A stretch of 64,000 nucleotides of DNA from Bacteroidota bacterium (GCA_023386045.1 JAEWKK010000023.1:45512-109511), one strand, 5' to 3'. Positions 9,334 to 18,619 are shown, counted from the first letter of the stretch. The notes: generated by a model not told the origin, from the sequence alone. Translations and numbers: made by a program.

Positions 9334-9802
9334 TCGAATAGTATCAAATCAAAATAGTAATGGCAACGTTTAAAAAATTCGAAGACATTAAAGCCTGGCA
9401 GAAAGCAAGGAATTTAAATAAGATTTTGGGTGTTTATGTTGACGAAGGTAGGTTTAAGAATAGCTATAAATTGATCAGCCAAATCGAAGGCTCTGCCGGA
9501 TCCATTATGGACAATATTGCGGAAGGATTTGAAAGAAATGGCAATAAGGAGTTTATTCAATTCCTGTATATTTCAAAAGGTTCTTGCGGAGAGTTTCGCT
9601 CTCAACTTTATCGTGCACTTGATCGCAAATTTCTTAACCAGATTGAATTTGATGCACTTTACTCCCAGGCAATGGAAGTGATTGTTATGATACAAAAACT
9701 AATTGACTATTTAATTACCTCAGAACATAAAGGAACAAAATTCAAGAATCGAGATCGTGAGGTTCATGAAACATAACTTGTGAACTTGTGAACTCGTGAA
9801 CT
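9312..9802. mobile_element. Candidate S23-type gene cassette bounded by inverted octamer repeats
   Basis: A 491-bp segment consists of a 20-bp perfect inverted repeat enclosing a single small gene (9360-9776). It interrupts what would otherwise be a simple pair of secreted amidohydrolase genes. No transposase or recombinase is present, so mobility would depend on the encoded protein or on something in trans. This is inference from the layout only. Confidence 0.45.
9360..9776 (+). CDS. Four-helix-bundle protein (S23 / 23S rRNA intervening-sequence family)
   Basis: The 138 residues match the four helix bundle family first described as ORFs in 23S rRNA intervening sequences: FEDIKAWQKARNL at the start, the helix-turn motif QIEGSAGSIMDNIAEGF near residue 40-57, FIQFLYISKGSCGEFRSQL, then a C-terminal helix. 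Structures of this family are pentameric barrels and resemble Avd of diversity-generating retroelements; the cellular role is not established. The last 20 residues are a charged tail. The stop codon lies inside the first unit of the right-hand repeat array. No rRNA or reverse transcriptase gene is next to it. Confidence 0.85.
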   Translation: MATFKKFEDIKAWQKARNLNKILGVYVDEGRFKNSYKLISQIEGSAGSIMDNIAEGFERNGNKEFIQFLYISKGSCGEFRSQLYRALDRKFLNQIEFDALYSQAMEVIVMIQKLIDYLITSEHKGTKFKNRDREVHET

Positions 9803-9811
9803 CGTGAACTA
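9774..9811. repeat. Right array of 8-nt units flanking the S23-type gene
   Basis: Four to five units of GTGAACTT/GTGAACTC follow directly from the S23-type stop codon (the TAA is part of the first unit). It is the inverted counterpart of the array at 9304-9333. Confidence 0.75.
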
Positions 9812-9837
9812 AATTTTTAAAAACTAATTTCCCAAAA

Positions 9838-11151
9838 ATGAAACATACAATTCTCACAGTAATACTTTTCATTTCCTGCTTCCAGCTGGTTGCCCAGGAA
9901 AATGTGCTTCCGGCGCCAAAGCAAACGCAGGCCATTGCAATTACCAATGCTACTGTTCATGTTGGCAATGGACAGGTTTTGAACAATGCCACTGTTGTAA
10001 TGGTGGATGGAAAGATCACAGCCGTTGGTAATAATGTTACAATCCCTTCCGGCGCTCAAAAAATTGATGCCATTGGCAAGCATGTTTATCCGGGTTTGAT
10101 CCTGGCGTCAAGTAATCTTGGATTGGTGGAGATCGGAAATGTGCGTGCAACAAATGATGTGCGTGAAATAGGAGAGATGAATCCCAACATCCGGTCCATC
10201 GTGGCTTATAACACTGATTCTAAAATCATCAATACGCTACGCGGTAATGGCATTTTACTGGCCAATATTGTTCCTGAAGGAAGCCTGCTTACCGGTTCTT
10301 CTTCTGTGGTGCAGCTGGATGCCTGGAATTGGGAAGATGCGGCCTATAAAACCGACCAGGGTATTGTGCTTACAATGCCTTCTTTGATGGCCAGGCCTCG
10401 CGGCTTTGGTGGTTTTGGCGGCAATTCAGGTCCCAACGCAACCGATCCTGTAAAAGAAGGTCTTGAAAAAATTGAGCAGGTGAAATCATTTTTCCGTGAA
10501 GCAAAGGCCTATCATGCTTTAGCAACACATGAAGAAACCAATCTCAAATTCGAAGCAGTGAAGGGATTGTTTGATAAGTCCGCCAAATTATACGTACGCG
10601 CCAATACTGTAAAGCAAATGCTGGTGGCATTGGATTTTGTAAAAGAATTTGGCTTTGACCTGGTGATCATTGGGGGAAGTGATAGCTGGCAAATCGCTGA
10701 TCTGTTGAAGCAAAACAATGTTTCCGTGATCCTGAACCAGCCACATAGTTTGCCAACACTTCCCGATGACGATGTAGACCAGCCTTATAAAACACCGGCA
10801 CTCTTGCAAAAGGCTGGAGTGAATTTCGTGATCAATGACGACGATGGACAAACCCGTGGTCGCAACCTGATGTTTAATGCCGGCACAGCAGTTACTTACG
10901 GACTTACCAAAGAACAGGCCTTGCAGGCCATCACGCTCAATGCCGCAAAGGTTTTAGGTATCGAGAAGCAAACAGGCAGCATTGAAGTAGGAAAAGATGC
11001 CAATATCATCATTAGTGAAGGCGATATTCTTGACATGCGGACCAACCAGGTAACGCAGGCCTTCATACAGGGAAGGAATATCAACCTTGATGATAAGCAA
11101 AAGCAACTGAACGACAGGTATCTGAAAAAATATGGGCTGAAGCAATTTTAA
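9838..11151 (+). CDS. Secreted amidohydrolase-like protein lacking the usual metal motif
   Basis: A signal peptide (residues 1-20, ending LVAQ) precedes one amidohydrolase-fold module of 437 residues. The flanking strands are typical (TNATVHVGNGQVLNNATVVMVDGKI at the start, then the TLNAAKVLGIEKQTGSIEVGKDANI end). However, the segment after KHVYPGLI reads LASSNLGL, so the first metal-binding HxH is absent. A Gly/Phe-rich loop lies near residue 185. It may be a non-catalytic partner of the larger amidohydrolase upstream, or may use a reduced metal site. Active-site loss is seen in the sequence; the partnership is inferred. Confidence 0.8.
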   Translation: MKHTILTVILFISCFQLVAQENVLPAPKQTQAIAITNATVHVGNGQVLNNATVVMVDGKITAVGNNVTIPSGAQKIDAIGKHVYPGLILASSNLGLVEIGNVRATNDVREIGEMNPNIRSIVAYNTDSKIINTLRGNGILLANIVPEGSLLTGSSSVVQLDAWNWEDAAYKTDQGIVLTMPSLMARPRGFGGFGGNSGPNATDPVKEGLEKIEQVKSFFREAKAYHALATHEETNLKFEAVKGLFDKSAKLYVRANTVKQMLVALDFVKEFGFDLVIIGGSDSWQIADLLKQNNVSVILNQPHSLPTLPDDDVDQPYKTPALLQKAGVNFVINDDDGQTRGRNLMFNAGTAVTYGLTKEQALQAITLNAAKVLGIEKQTGSIEVGKDANIIISEGDILDMRTNQVTQAFIQGRNINLDDKQKQLNDRYLKKYGLKQF

Positions 11152-11152
11152 T

Positions 11153-11282
11153 ATGGTGAGTGGTGAGTAGTGAGTGGTGAGTTTCTTTAGGAGAAAAGGT
11201 TTTAAGATAAACGGGAAACGATAAACGGGAAACGGCTATGGGAAAGAACCTTAAACCTTAAACCAAACCTGAACTCGTGAGA
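11153..11282. repeat. Degenerate heptamer arrays after the amidohydrolase gene
   Basis: The spacer between two convergent stop codons is almost entirely short-period repeats: TGGTGAG units at 11154-11181, ACGGGAA/ACGATAA units at about 11209-11240, ACCTTAA units at about 11249-11265, and one GAACTCGTGAG unit ending at 11281. The first array begins two bases after the amidohydrolase stop; the last unit ends two bases before the rhomboid stop. Confidence 0.75.
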
Positions 11283-12116
11283 TTACTTCACCGTTTTTGA
11301 AAATTCCTTCAGCAGCGATTTTTCTTTTTCATTGAGGCTTTTGATGCCCCTACGACTGATCTTTTCAAGAATGCGGTCAAGTTCCTTTTGTTTTTTAAGT
11401 TTTTCTGCATTGTAGCGGTCCTCCATTGTGGTGTAACCTGCATTTGATCTGGAACTGTTATGGATCAATAAAGAATGAGGACGCCTAAGTGTGAAAACAA
11501 TAAAGACAATCATCGGAATAGCGATCAGCATGATGATGGCAAGATTCTGGTTCAATGCCTCAGGATGAAAGCCAACTGCAATTGTCATCCCTATCAACGC
11601 TCCGGCAAGATGTGCTTCATGTCCAATACCATCCCTGCCTCCCCGCATGCCATAAATGGAATAGACCACGTAAACCAATCCAAAGATCCATGCTGGAATA
11701 GAAAGCGGTAGAAAAAAGAAACCTATACTCATACCGGGCAGCAGTGCAATTGCAGCAAAGATGATCCCATTCACGCCACCAGATGCTCCAACTGAAGTAT
11801 AATCGCCATGATGGCGGTGGACAAAAAGAGCAAAGAGATTACCACCTATAATGCTGGTGAAATAGATCAGCAGGAATTGAAGTGGCCCTGAGAAATAAGT
11901 AATGGAACTGCTGAAAGCATAGAGGGCGATCATATTCCAGATCAAATGACTCCAGCTTACATGCAGAAAGCCTGCTGTCAGTATACGATAAAATTGTTTA
12001 TGTAACAGGACCTTCTCTACATCAAACCTGAAGCGTTCATAGAAACTGCGGTCACGGAAACCCTGCCAGGAAACAAGGAAATTGGTGATAATGAGTATAA
12101 CGATGATGGCGGCCAT
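11283..12116 (-). CDS. Rhomboid family intramembrane serine protease
   Basis: The protein has six or so hydrophobic segments in residues 1-195 and the rhomboid catalytic dyad: the nucleophile in GASGGVNGI (TM4) and the histidine in HEAHLAGALIG (TM6). The loop-1 region (FRFDVEKVLLHKQFYRILTAGFLHVSWSH) is typical. Rhomboids cleave transmembrane helices of client proteins within the inner membrane. A soluble C-terminal tail of about 60 charged residues (residues 218-277) contains a helix rich in Lys/Glu. The gene is isolated between heptamer arrays, and neighbours give no hint of the client. Confidence 0.9.
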   Translation of the reverse strand: MAAIIVILIITNFLVSWQGFRDRSFYERFRFDVEKVLLHKQFYRILTAGFLHVSWSHLIWNMIALYAFSSSITYFSGPLQFLLIYFTSIIGGNLFALFVHRHHGDYTSVGASGGVNGIIFAAIALLPGMSIGFFFLPLSIPAWIFGLVYVVYSIYGMRGGRDGIGHEAHLAGALIGMTIAVGFHPEALNQNLAIIMLIAIPMIVFIVFTLRRPHSLLIHNSSRSNAGYTTMEDRYNAEKLKKQKELDRILEKISRRGIKSLNEKEKSLLKEFSKTVK

Positions 12117-12159
12117 AAATTCAACTATGAATTTAATGGCTGTTTTTTAGAAATAAAAG

Positions 12160-12342
12160 AAGTTCATGGTTCATAGTTCATAGCTCATAGTAAGGAGATA
12201 CATTAGGTTCGGGAGTTCACAAGTTCACAAGTTGTCTTCAGATTGACGTTTGACGTTTGCCGTTTTGCCGTATGAAATTGCTTCCCCTTCAGGATACTCA
12301 CCACTCACCATCACTCACCACTCACCATTCACTACTCGCCAT
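12160..12342. repeat. Degenerate 7-8-nt arrays between rhomboid and secA
   Basis: Successive arrays read TGGTTCA/TAGTTCA (about 12161-12190), AGTTCACA (about 12206-12226), GACGTTT/GCCGTTT (about 12245-12270) and ACTCACC (12297-12342). The last is the inverted counterpart of the TGGTGAG array at 11154-11181 on the other side of the rhomboid gene and runs up to the secA stop codon at 12342-12344. Confidence 0.75.
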
Positions 12343-15300
12343 CACGATTCCTTCCCGTGACAGTTCTTGTATTTTTTACCGCTGCCGCAGGGACAGGGAT
12401 CATTACGGCCGATCTTGGGACCTACCTTAATGGGTTCCTGCTTCACAGCTACATTGCCTGATGGATCGTAGTAATCTTTTTCATTGGCGGCATAATCATC
12501 TCCTGCTGTATCAATTTCTTCCTTGTTGGCCTTCATCTTGCTCATGTCTGTCTTTTGCTGACGGCCTTCGCGAAGGGTTTGCTGCTCTTCCTGAACAGGA
12601 AGCTGTGCATGACAAAGGAATGAAACAATATCACGATTCACTTCACTGCTCATGCGCCTGAAAAGATTGTAGGCTTCCATTTTATAGATCACCAAAGGAT
12701 CTTTCTGTTCCAGGTAAGCTGTTTGAACGCTTTGCTTCAGATCGTCCATAGCCCTGAGGTGTTCCTTCCATGAATCATCAATGATGGCCAGTGTGATATT
12801 CCTTTCCATGGCATTGCACAATTCTTCACCACCGGTATTTACCGTCTTGTCAAGATTGGTGAGTACGTTGATTCCTTTTCTTCCATCAGAAAAAGGCACC
12901 ACAACATTTTCGATATGTGCACCCTGCGACTGACGGATGTTCTGGAAAACAGGCACTGCTTTTTTCCTGATATCTTCTTTATGTCGCTGGTAGTTTTCAA
13001 TTGCCTGTGAATACAATTCATCGGTAAGAGATGAGAGATCCTTTTTCTTGAAAGTCTCTTCATCAATTTTTGGATCGAGGCCAAAGGTTACAATGCATGC
13101 CAGTCTGAAACCTTCAAAATCTTCCTGCTCACGGTGTGCGCTGATCAATTCTTCCGCCGTAACAGAAAACGCGTTATCGATATCCATGGCAAGGCGTTCT
13201 CCAAACAGTGCGTGATTCCTCCTGTCATAAACCGCATTACGCTGTTTATTCATCACATCATCATATTCCAGAAGCCTTTTCCTGATACCAAAGTTGTTTT
13301 CTTCAACTTTCTTCTGTGCTCTTTCAATTGATTTGGTGATCATGCTATGCTGGATCACTTCACCTTCCTTATAACCAAAGCGGTCCATCAGCCCGGCAAT
13401 TCTTTCACTTCCAAACATGCGCATCAGGTCATCTTCCAGTGATACATAAAATTGTGAAGTTCCAGGATCACCCTGACGACCCGCACGACCACGCAACTGC
13501 CTGTCCACACGCCTGGATTCATGTCTTTCTGTACCAATAATGGCAAGACCACCGGCTTCTTTTACACCGGGGCCCAGCTTGATGTCCGTACCACGACCTG
13601 CCATGTTGGTGGCAATCGTAATGGCGCCAGCCAGTCCGGCTTCTGCTACCACCTGTGCTTCACGGGCGTGCTGCTTTGCGTTCAGTACATTATGCGGAAC
13701 TTTTTTAACCGACAACATCCTGCTCAATAATTCACTCACCTCTACCGAAGTTGTTCCCACCAATACCGGCCGACCGGCATTGCGCAAAGCTTCGATCTCA
13801 TCGATCACTGCTTTGAACTTTTCTCTTTTGGTTTTATAGACCAGGTCCTGCTGGTCCTTACGTATTACTGGTATGTTGGTAGGAATGGTCACTACATCCA
13901 GCTTGTAAATACTCCACAATTCAGCAGCTTCTGTTTCGGCAGTACCTGTCATACCTGCCAGCTTGTGGTACATACGAAAATAGTTCTGTAGTGTAACCGT
14001 TGCATAGGTTTGGGTAGCTGCTTCGATCTTTACATTTTCCTTGGCTTCAATGGCCTGGTGCAAACCATCGCTATAACGACGGCCTTCAAGAATACGTCCT
14101 GTCTGTTCGTCAACAATCTTCACAGAACCTTCCATCACCACATACTCAACATCTTTTTCAAAAAGCGCATAGGCCTTCAGTAATTGTTGTACCGAGTGTA
14201 TGCGATCCGCTTTTTGAGCGTATTCATTCAGTATGGCTTCTTTCTGGTGCAGTTTTTCTTCCGAAGGTGCATTGCTTTGTTCTACATCATTCAGCCTGAC
14301 ACCGATATCAGGAAGAATAAAAAATTCAGGATCTTCTCCAGACCTGGTAATGGTCTGGATGCCTTTATCTGTCAGTTCAACTGATTTGTTTTTTTCATCG
14401 ATATGAAAGAGCAGTTCTTCATCCACGATATGCATATTGCGCATCTGGTCCTGCAGGTAATAATTCTCTGCTTTCTGAAGTTTAACTTTCATACCGGGTT
14501 CGCTCAGGAATTTAATGAGCGGACCGTATTTGGGAAGTCCACGGTATGCACGGAACAAATAAAGTCCTCCACCTTTGGGATCATCGTCGCCTTCGGCAAT
14601 TCTTTTCTTGGCTTCATTCAGGTAGGAACGCACCATTTTTTCCTGCTCTTCTACCAGACCGTGAACACGGGGCTTAAGAATATGGTATTGCTGGTCATCA
14701 CCTTTGGGCACCGGGCCAGAAATGATCAGCGGCGTTCTGGCGTCATCGATCAATACTGAATCTACCTCATCCACCATGGCATAATGGTGTTTGCGTTGCA
14801 CCATTTCTTCAGGTGAATGCACCATGTTGTCGCGGAGATAATCAAAGCCAAATTCATTATTGGTGCCGTAAGTGATATCTGCCATGTAGGCACGGCGTCT
14901 GTCTTCGCTATTGGGCTGGTGTTTGTCGATGCAATCCACGCGAAGCCCCAGCCATTCAAAGATGGGACCATTCCATTCAGAGTCACGACGAGCCAGGTAA
15001 TCATTCACTGTTACAATATGCACCCCTTCACCGGCAAGTGCATTGAGGTAGGCTGGTAAAGTAGATACAAGGGTTTTACCCTCACCCGTTGCCATCTCGG
15101 AGATCTTTCCGGAATGAAGAACGGCTCCACCTATCAGCTGTACATCATAGTGAACCATGTTCCAGGTTACCTGACCACCACCCGCCGTCCAGGTATTTTT
15201 ATAAATGGCATTGTCGCCTTCAATGCGGATATAATCTTTGCTTACACTGTAATCCCTGTCCAGTTGCGTGGCTGTTGAAACGATCTCCGTGTTTTCCTTA

Positions 15301-15668
15301 AAACGCCTGGCGGTTTCCTTGACCACCGCAAAGGCCTCTGGGAGGATCTCTTTCAGAATATCCTCGATCAGCTGGTCGCGGTCCTTTTTCAAAATATCCA
15401 CCTGCTGGTAAATAGCATCCTTACCTACCAGGTCATCATAAGAAAGCTCTTCCGCTTTTTTATTGGTATCGGCAATCAGTGCGTCAATTTCTTTGAGGTG
15501 CTCCTGGATACGCTGGCGAAATTCAGATGTTTTATTACGCAGGTCGTCGTTACTCAGGGATTGATAGGCCTGGAAATTCTGGTTGATCCTGGTTACAAGT
15601 GGCAGGATTGCTTTTACATCCTTTTCAGATTTACTGCCACCGAACATTTTGGAAATGAAACCGATCAT
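12342..15668 (-). CDS. secA: Preprotein translocase ATPase SecA
   Basis: SecA is the ATP-driven motor that pushes preproteins through SecYEG. The 1108-residue protein has the Walker A segment MATGEGKTLVS near residue 190, the DEAD-like MVDEVDSVLIDDARTPLIISGP, NMAGRGTDIKL and the helicase motif VDRQLRGRAGRQGDPG. The C-terminal zinc-binding SEC-C motif (NDPCPCGSGKKYKNCHG) binds SecB or ribosomes. It is longer than E. coli SecA, with extra segments as is usual in Bacteroidota (insertion around residues 330-400 and a charged linker before the zinc motif). The gene is monocistronic here. Confidence 0.97.
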   Translation of the reverse strand: MIGFISKMFGGSKSEKDVKAILPLVTRINQNFQAYQSLSNDDLRNKTSEFRQRIQEHLKEIDALIADTNKKAEELSYDDLVGKDAIYQQVDILKKDRDQLIEDILKEILPEAFAVVKETARRFKENTEIVSTATQLDRDYSVSKDYIRIEGDNAIYKNTWTAGGGQVTWNMVHYDVQLIGGAVLHSGKISEMATGEGKTLVSTLPAYLNALAGEGVHIVTVNDYLARRDSEWNGPIFEWLGLRVDCIDKHQPNSEDRRRAYMADITYGTNNEFGFDYLRDNMVHSPEEMVQRKHHYAMVDEVDSVLIDDARTPLIISGPVPKGDDQQYHILKPRVHGLVEEQEKMVRSYLNEAKKRIAEGDDDPKGGGLYLFRAYRGLPKYGPLIKFLSEPGMKVKLQKAENYYLQDQMRNMHIVDEELLFHIDEKNKSVELTDKGIQTITRSGEDPEFFILPDIGVRLNDVEQSNAPSEEKLHQKEAILNEYAQKADRIHSVQQLLKAYALFEKDVEYVVMEGSVKIVDEQTGRILEGRRYSDGLHQAIEAKENVKIEAATQTYATVTLQNYFRMYHKLAGMTGTAETEAAELWSIYKLDVVTIPTNIPVIRKDQQDLVYKTKREKFKAVIDEIEALRNAGRPVLVGTTSVEVSELLSRMLSVKKVPHNVLNAKQHAREAQVVAEAGLAGAITIATNMAGRGTDIKLGPGVKEAGGLAIIGTERHESRRVDRQLRGRAGRQGDPGTSQFYVSLEDDLMRMFGSERIAGLMDRFGYKEGEVIQHSMITKSIERAQKKVEENNFGIRKRLLEYDDVMNKQRNAVYDRRNHALFGERLAMDIDNAFSVTAEELISAHREQEDFEGFRLACIVTFGLDPKIDEETFKKKDLSSLTDELYSQAIENYQRHKEDIRKKAVPVFQNIRQSQGAHIENVVVPFSDGRKGINVLTNLDKTVNTGGEELCNAMERNITLAIIDDSWKEHLRAMDDLKQSVQTAYLEQKDPLVIYKMEAYNLFRRMSSEVNRDIVSFLCHAQLPVQEEQQTLREGRQQKTDMSKMKANKEEIDTAGDDYAANEKDYYDPSGNVAVKQEPIKVGPKIGRNDPCPCGSGKKYKNCHGKES

Positions 15669-15911
15669 AGATTATGTGTAATTACTTTTTTATTCAAATA
15701 CGGCTTAAGCCAGGTAGCTGTCCAAGATGAAGCAGTTTGATGGCCTGAGCGTTTTCCCTTTCAAAAAAAGTGCTAATAAAGATTAATAGCCATTTTGACA
15801 GGGCGTCAAAGATAAATGAAATTGCAGTGTCCTTATTGACCTGTCTGAAGCTTAACAAAGACCTTCATTTACATGAATTCAATTATCTTGAGCGGGTAAA
15901 GGAAAGTGTTG

Positions 15912-16613
15912 ATGATGAAGTTTCACCCAGCCATTTTATTATTGATGATCTCCCTCGTCCTTGCTGCCTGCAGTAACGACCCATCCGCACCCCAGGGCAG
16001 GCTTTCTACCCAACAGCTTTATTGTAATTACACAATCAGTGCCGAGGAGGGAAAACCTAATGTAACCTGTAAGTTCGAATTCAGTACAGACAAACAATCC
16101 ATTCGTACTCTATTACTCGATAGCGGATCAAGAGTAGAACTGGACGGAAAAGAAGTTCCTGCTGACAGCTCACGCTACAACGGCGCCTATTATGAACAAA
16201 GCCTGCCAATGCAGGACTTTACAGGAAAACACCAGGTCAGGCTGATTGGTAGCGATGGTGAAGTCTTTGAAGAGGATTTCGAATTTCTGCCCTTTCAACT
16301 TGCCCAAAACCTGGACAGCATTATCCAGCGAAAGCCATTTGACCTGGTTTTGGAAAATTCTCCAGCCGATGACCAGGAATTGCAGTTGATCCTGGTGGAT
16401 ACCTCTTTTAACAGCCCGGATGTGAATGAGCCGGTGTGGCCCCAGGACGGGCGGATTAGAGTCACAGAGGATATGTTAAGGCGACTGGCAAACGGTCCCA
16501 TAATTCTTGAAATACATATGGAAAAAGCTTCTCCGCTGAAGCATCCAACAGAGGCGGGTGGTCGGCTGACCATCTATTACTCGCTAAAACGTGAATTTGA
16601 ACTGGTAAATTAA
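15912..16613 (+). CDS. Hypothetical lipoprotein
   Basis: The frame opens with GTG-TTG-ATG-ATG; either ATG (15912 or 15915) gives a good signal peptide ending in the lipobox LVLAAC, so lipidation at about Cys18-19 is expected. The mature domain of about 210 residues is beta-rich and contains a short strand-turn motif (SGSRVELDGKEVPADSS), suggesting an Ig-like or beta-sandwich fold. I recognise no named family. It lies divergent from secA and upstream of atpG, from which it is separated by a promoter, so it is probably transcribed alone. Confidence 0.75.
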   Translation: MMKFHPAILLLMISLVLAACSNDPSAPQGRLSTQQLYCNYTISAEEGKPNVTCKFEFSTDKQSIRTLLLDSGSRVELDGKEVPADSSRYNGAYYEQSLPMQDFTGKHQVRLIGSDGEVFEEDFEFLPFQLAQNLDSIIQRKPFDLVLENSPADDQELQLILVDTSFNSPDVNEPVWPQDGRIRVTEDMLRRLANGPIILEIHMEKASPLKHPTEAGGRLTIYYSLKREFELVN

Positions 16614-16679
16614 CTTCCCCTGTTGAAAAGATATGGTGATAAAAAGGGTGCAGGCTATGGAATTTCAGCCCTCATGTCC

Positions 16680-16687
16680 TACTTTTG
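16680..16687 (+). promoter_or_regulatory. -7 promoter element for atpG
   Basis: TACTTTTG matches the Bacteroidota -7 consensus TAnnTTTG and lies 58 bp before the atpG start codon. Confidence 0.55.
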
Positions 16688-16744
16688 CCGCCGATTTTAA
16701 GCCCTTGAGGCAACAATTGGAAATCTTCAAATCTGAAATAAAAC

Positions 16745-17626
16745 ATGGCTGGCCAGTTAAAAGAGGTACGTAACCGGATCAAATCTGTTCAAAGTACACA
16801 ACAGATCACAAAGGCGATGAAGATGGTAAGTGCGGCAAAACTTCGCCGTGCCCAGGATGCCATCATCCAGATGCGTCCTTATGCCAAAAAACTCCAGGAA
16901 ATGCTCAGTAATATTGTGAGCAACACCGAAGTGGAAGGTGGCATGGCACTGGCAACAGAGCGCCCCGTTGAAAAAGTACTGCTGATCGTGATCACCTCAG
17001 ACAGGGGACTGGCAGGTGCATATAATTCCAATGTGATCAAGCTGGCCAAGCAAACCATCAGGGAAAAATACGAGAACCAGTTTGCCAAAGGCCAGGTTAC
17101 TATCTGGAGCATCGGTAAAAAAGGTTATGAGCATTTTACCAAGAATAACTATACAGTAACTGATACCTACAAGGATATCTTTTTGAATTTGCGCTTTGAC
17201 ACTGTGCAGCAGGCTTCACAGGCCGCAGTAAAAGCATTTAAGAATAAGGAATTTGATGCTGTGGAGATCGTGTACAGTGAATTCAAGAACGCGGCTACCC
17301 AGCGTTTTATAGTGGAGCAATTCCTGCCCATTAAAAAAACACAAAACAGTGGTAGCGCAGTGAAAGCTGATTTTATTTTTGACCCCAACAAGGAAGAACT
17401 GATCGCTGAGCTGATGCCCAAGATCCTGAATACGCAATTATACAAGGCCGTGCTGGATGCGAATGCTTCCGAGCATGGTGCCCGCATGACCGCAATGGAC
17501 AAGGCCAGTGAAAACGCCAATGAACTGCTGAAAAATCTCAAGATCTCTTACAACCGTGCAAGGCAGGCAGCCATTACCACCGAGCTGACAGAGATCGTAA
17601 GTGGTGCAGCAGCATTGCAGGGATAA
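16745..17626 (+). CDS. atpG: ATP synthase F1 gamma subunit
   Basis: The gamma subunit is the rotating central stalk of F1. The N-terminal helix (LKEVRNRIKSVQSTQQITKAMKMVSAAKLRRAQ, residues 4-36) and the C-terminal helix with GARMTAMDKASENANELL and NRARQAAITTELTEIVSGAAAL are diagnostic. At 293 residues the length is normal. No other ATP synthase gene is adjacent: the left neighbour is a lipoprotein gene and the right neighbour is scpB. The gene is therefore separated from the rest of the atp set, and it has its own promoter. Confidence 0.97.
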   Translation: MAGQLKEVRNRIKSVQSTQQITKAMKMVSAAKLRRAQDAIIQMRPYAKKLQEMLSNIVSNTEVEGGMALATERPVEKVLLIVITSDRGLAGAYNSNVIKLAKQTIREKYENQFAKGQVTIWSIGKKGYEHFTKNNYTVTDTYKDIFLNLRFDTVQQASQAAVKAFKNKEFDAVEIVYSEFKNAATQRFIVEQFLPIKKTQNSGSAVKADFIFDPNKEELIAELMPKILNTQLYKAVLDANASEHGARMTAMDKASENANELLKNLKISYNRARQAAITTELTEIVSGAAALQG

Positions 17627-17671
17627 TATTCAAACTGCATTACAACACCGGGCAAGCACATAGCAAGAAAC

Positions 17672-18619
17672 ATGGAAATCTCAAACCTGATACCTCATAT
17701 TGAATCTTTGATCTTTGCCAGCGACAAGCCGCTGACATCAGCAGAGATCACAGAATTGATCAACCAGGCCTTTGGCTTCATGGAAGATAAGGTGGTGCCT
17801 GAACAAACAGATGCTGCGATAGAAGGTATCGTTGAAAAATACAATTCCGAATTTTACCCATTCGAAGTCAAACAAAGCGGAGGCGGCTGGCAATTCCTGA
17901 CTAAAAAGGATTACCACAAAACCGTTGCCCAGCTCAATGGAGAAAAATTCCTTAAACGTCTTTCCGCTGCTGCCCTCGAAACCCTGGCCATCATTGCTTA
18001 TAAACAGCCGGTTACCAAGGGAGAAATTGAAGCCATCAGGGGTGTGAGCTCTGATTATGCTGTGCAGAAACTGCTGGAAAAAGAATTGATCCTTATCAGT
18101 GGCAGGAATGAAAAGCTTCCAGGACATCCTCTGGTATACGCTACTTCCAAAAACTTCATGGATTATTTTGGCATCAATTCACCTGATGACCTGCCTAAGA
18201 TCAAGGAAGTACTGGCAGAGCAACTGATTCAGCCAACTGCCGTCAATCATACAGAATTTGAACCAGGAGAATCGCTGGTGGTTTCAGGAGAAGGTGAGTT
18301 GATTGATGCAATTCTCGAATCAAACCAGGAAGACCAGATCAATGGTCATAGCTTCGAACCTGGAAGCCTGGAAGCAGAATTGGAGCACCTCTCGGGTGAT
18401 GATAATGTTGAAATGACTGAAGAACCAACAGAGGATCTGGCTACAGAAGAAGTAGCGGAAGAATTCATTGCCGATGAAGTATTCATTGAAGGTGATGAAG
18501 AAGAAGTAGAAGAGGAAGTACAGGAAGAACTCAACCCTGAAGATGATATAACCGCAAATGAAGATGACGAGGAAGGTGATGATGAAGAGGAAAATGAAGA
18601 TGAGGAATCCCGGTCCTAA
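17672..18619 (+). CDS. scpB: Segregation and condensation protein B with acidic tail
   Basis: ScpB is the kleisin-associated winged-helix subunit of the SMC-ScpAB condensin. Residues 1-185 show the tandem winged-helix fold, including LAIIAYKQPVTKGEIEAIRGV, which is highly conserved, and LPGHPLVYATSKNFMDYFG. Residues of about 205-315 form an Asp/Glu-rich, low-complexity tail not found in shorter ScpB proteins, likely disordered. The gene lies 45 bp after atpG and 45 bp before lysA, all rightward, so they may share transcripts. Confidence 0.93.
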   Translation: MEISNLIPHIESLIFASDKPLTSAEITELINQAFGFMEDKVVPEQTDAAIEGIVEKYNSEFYPFEVKQSGGGWQFLTKKDYHKTVAQLNGEKFLKRLSAAALETLAIIAYKQPVTKGEIEAIRGVSSDYAVQKLLEKELILISGRNEKLPGHPLVYATSKNFMDYFGINSPDDLPKIKEVLAEQLIQPTAVNHTEFEPGESLVVSGEGELIDAILESNQEDQINGHSFEPGSLEAELEHLSGDDNVEMTEEPTEDLATEEVAEEFIADEVFIEGDEEEVEEEVQEELNPEDDITANEDDEEGDDEEENEDEESRS

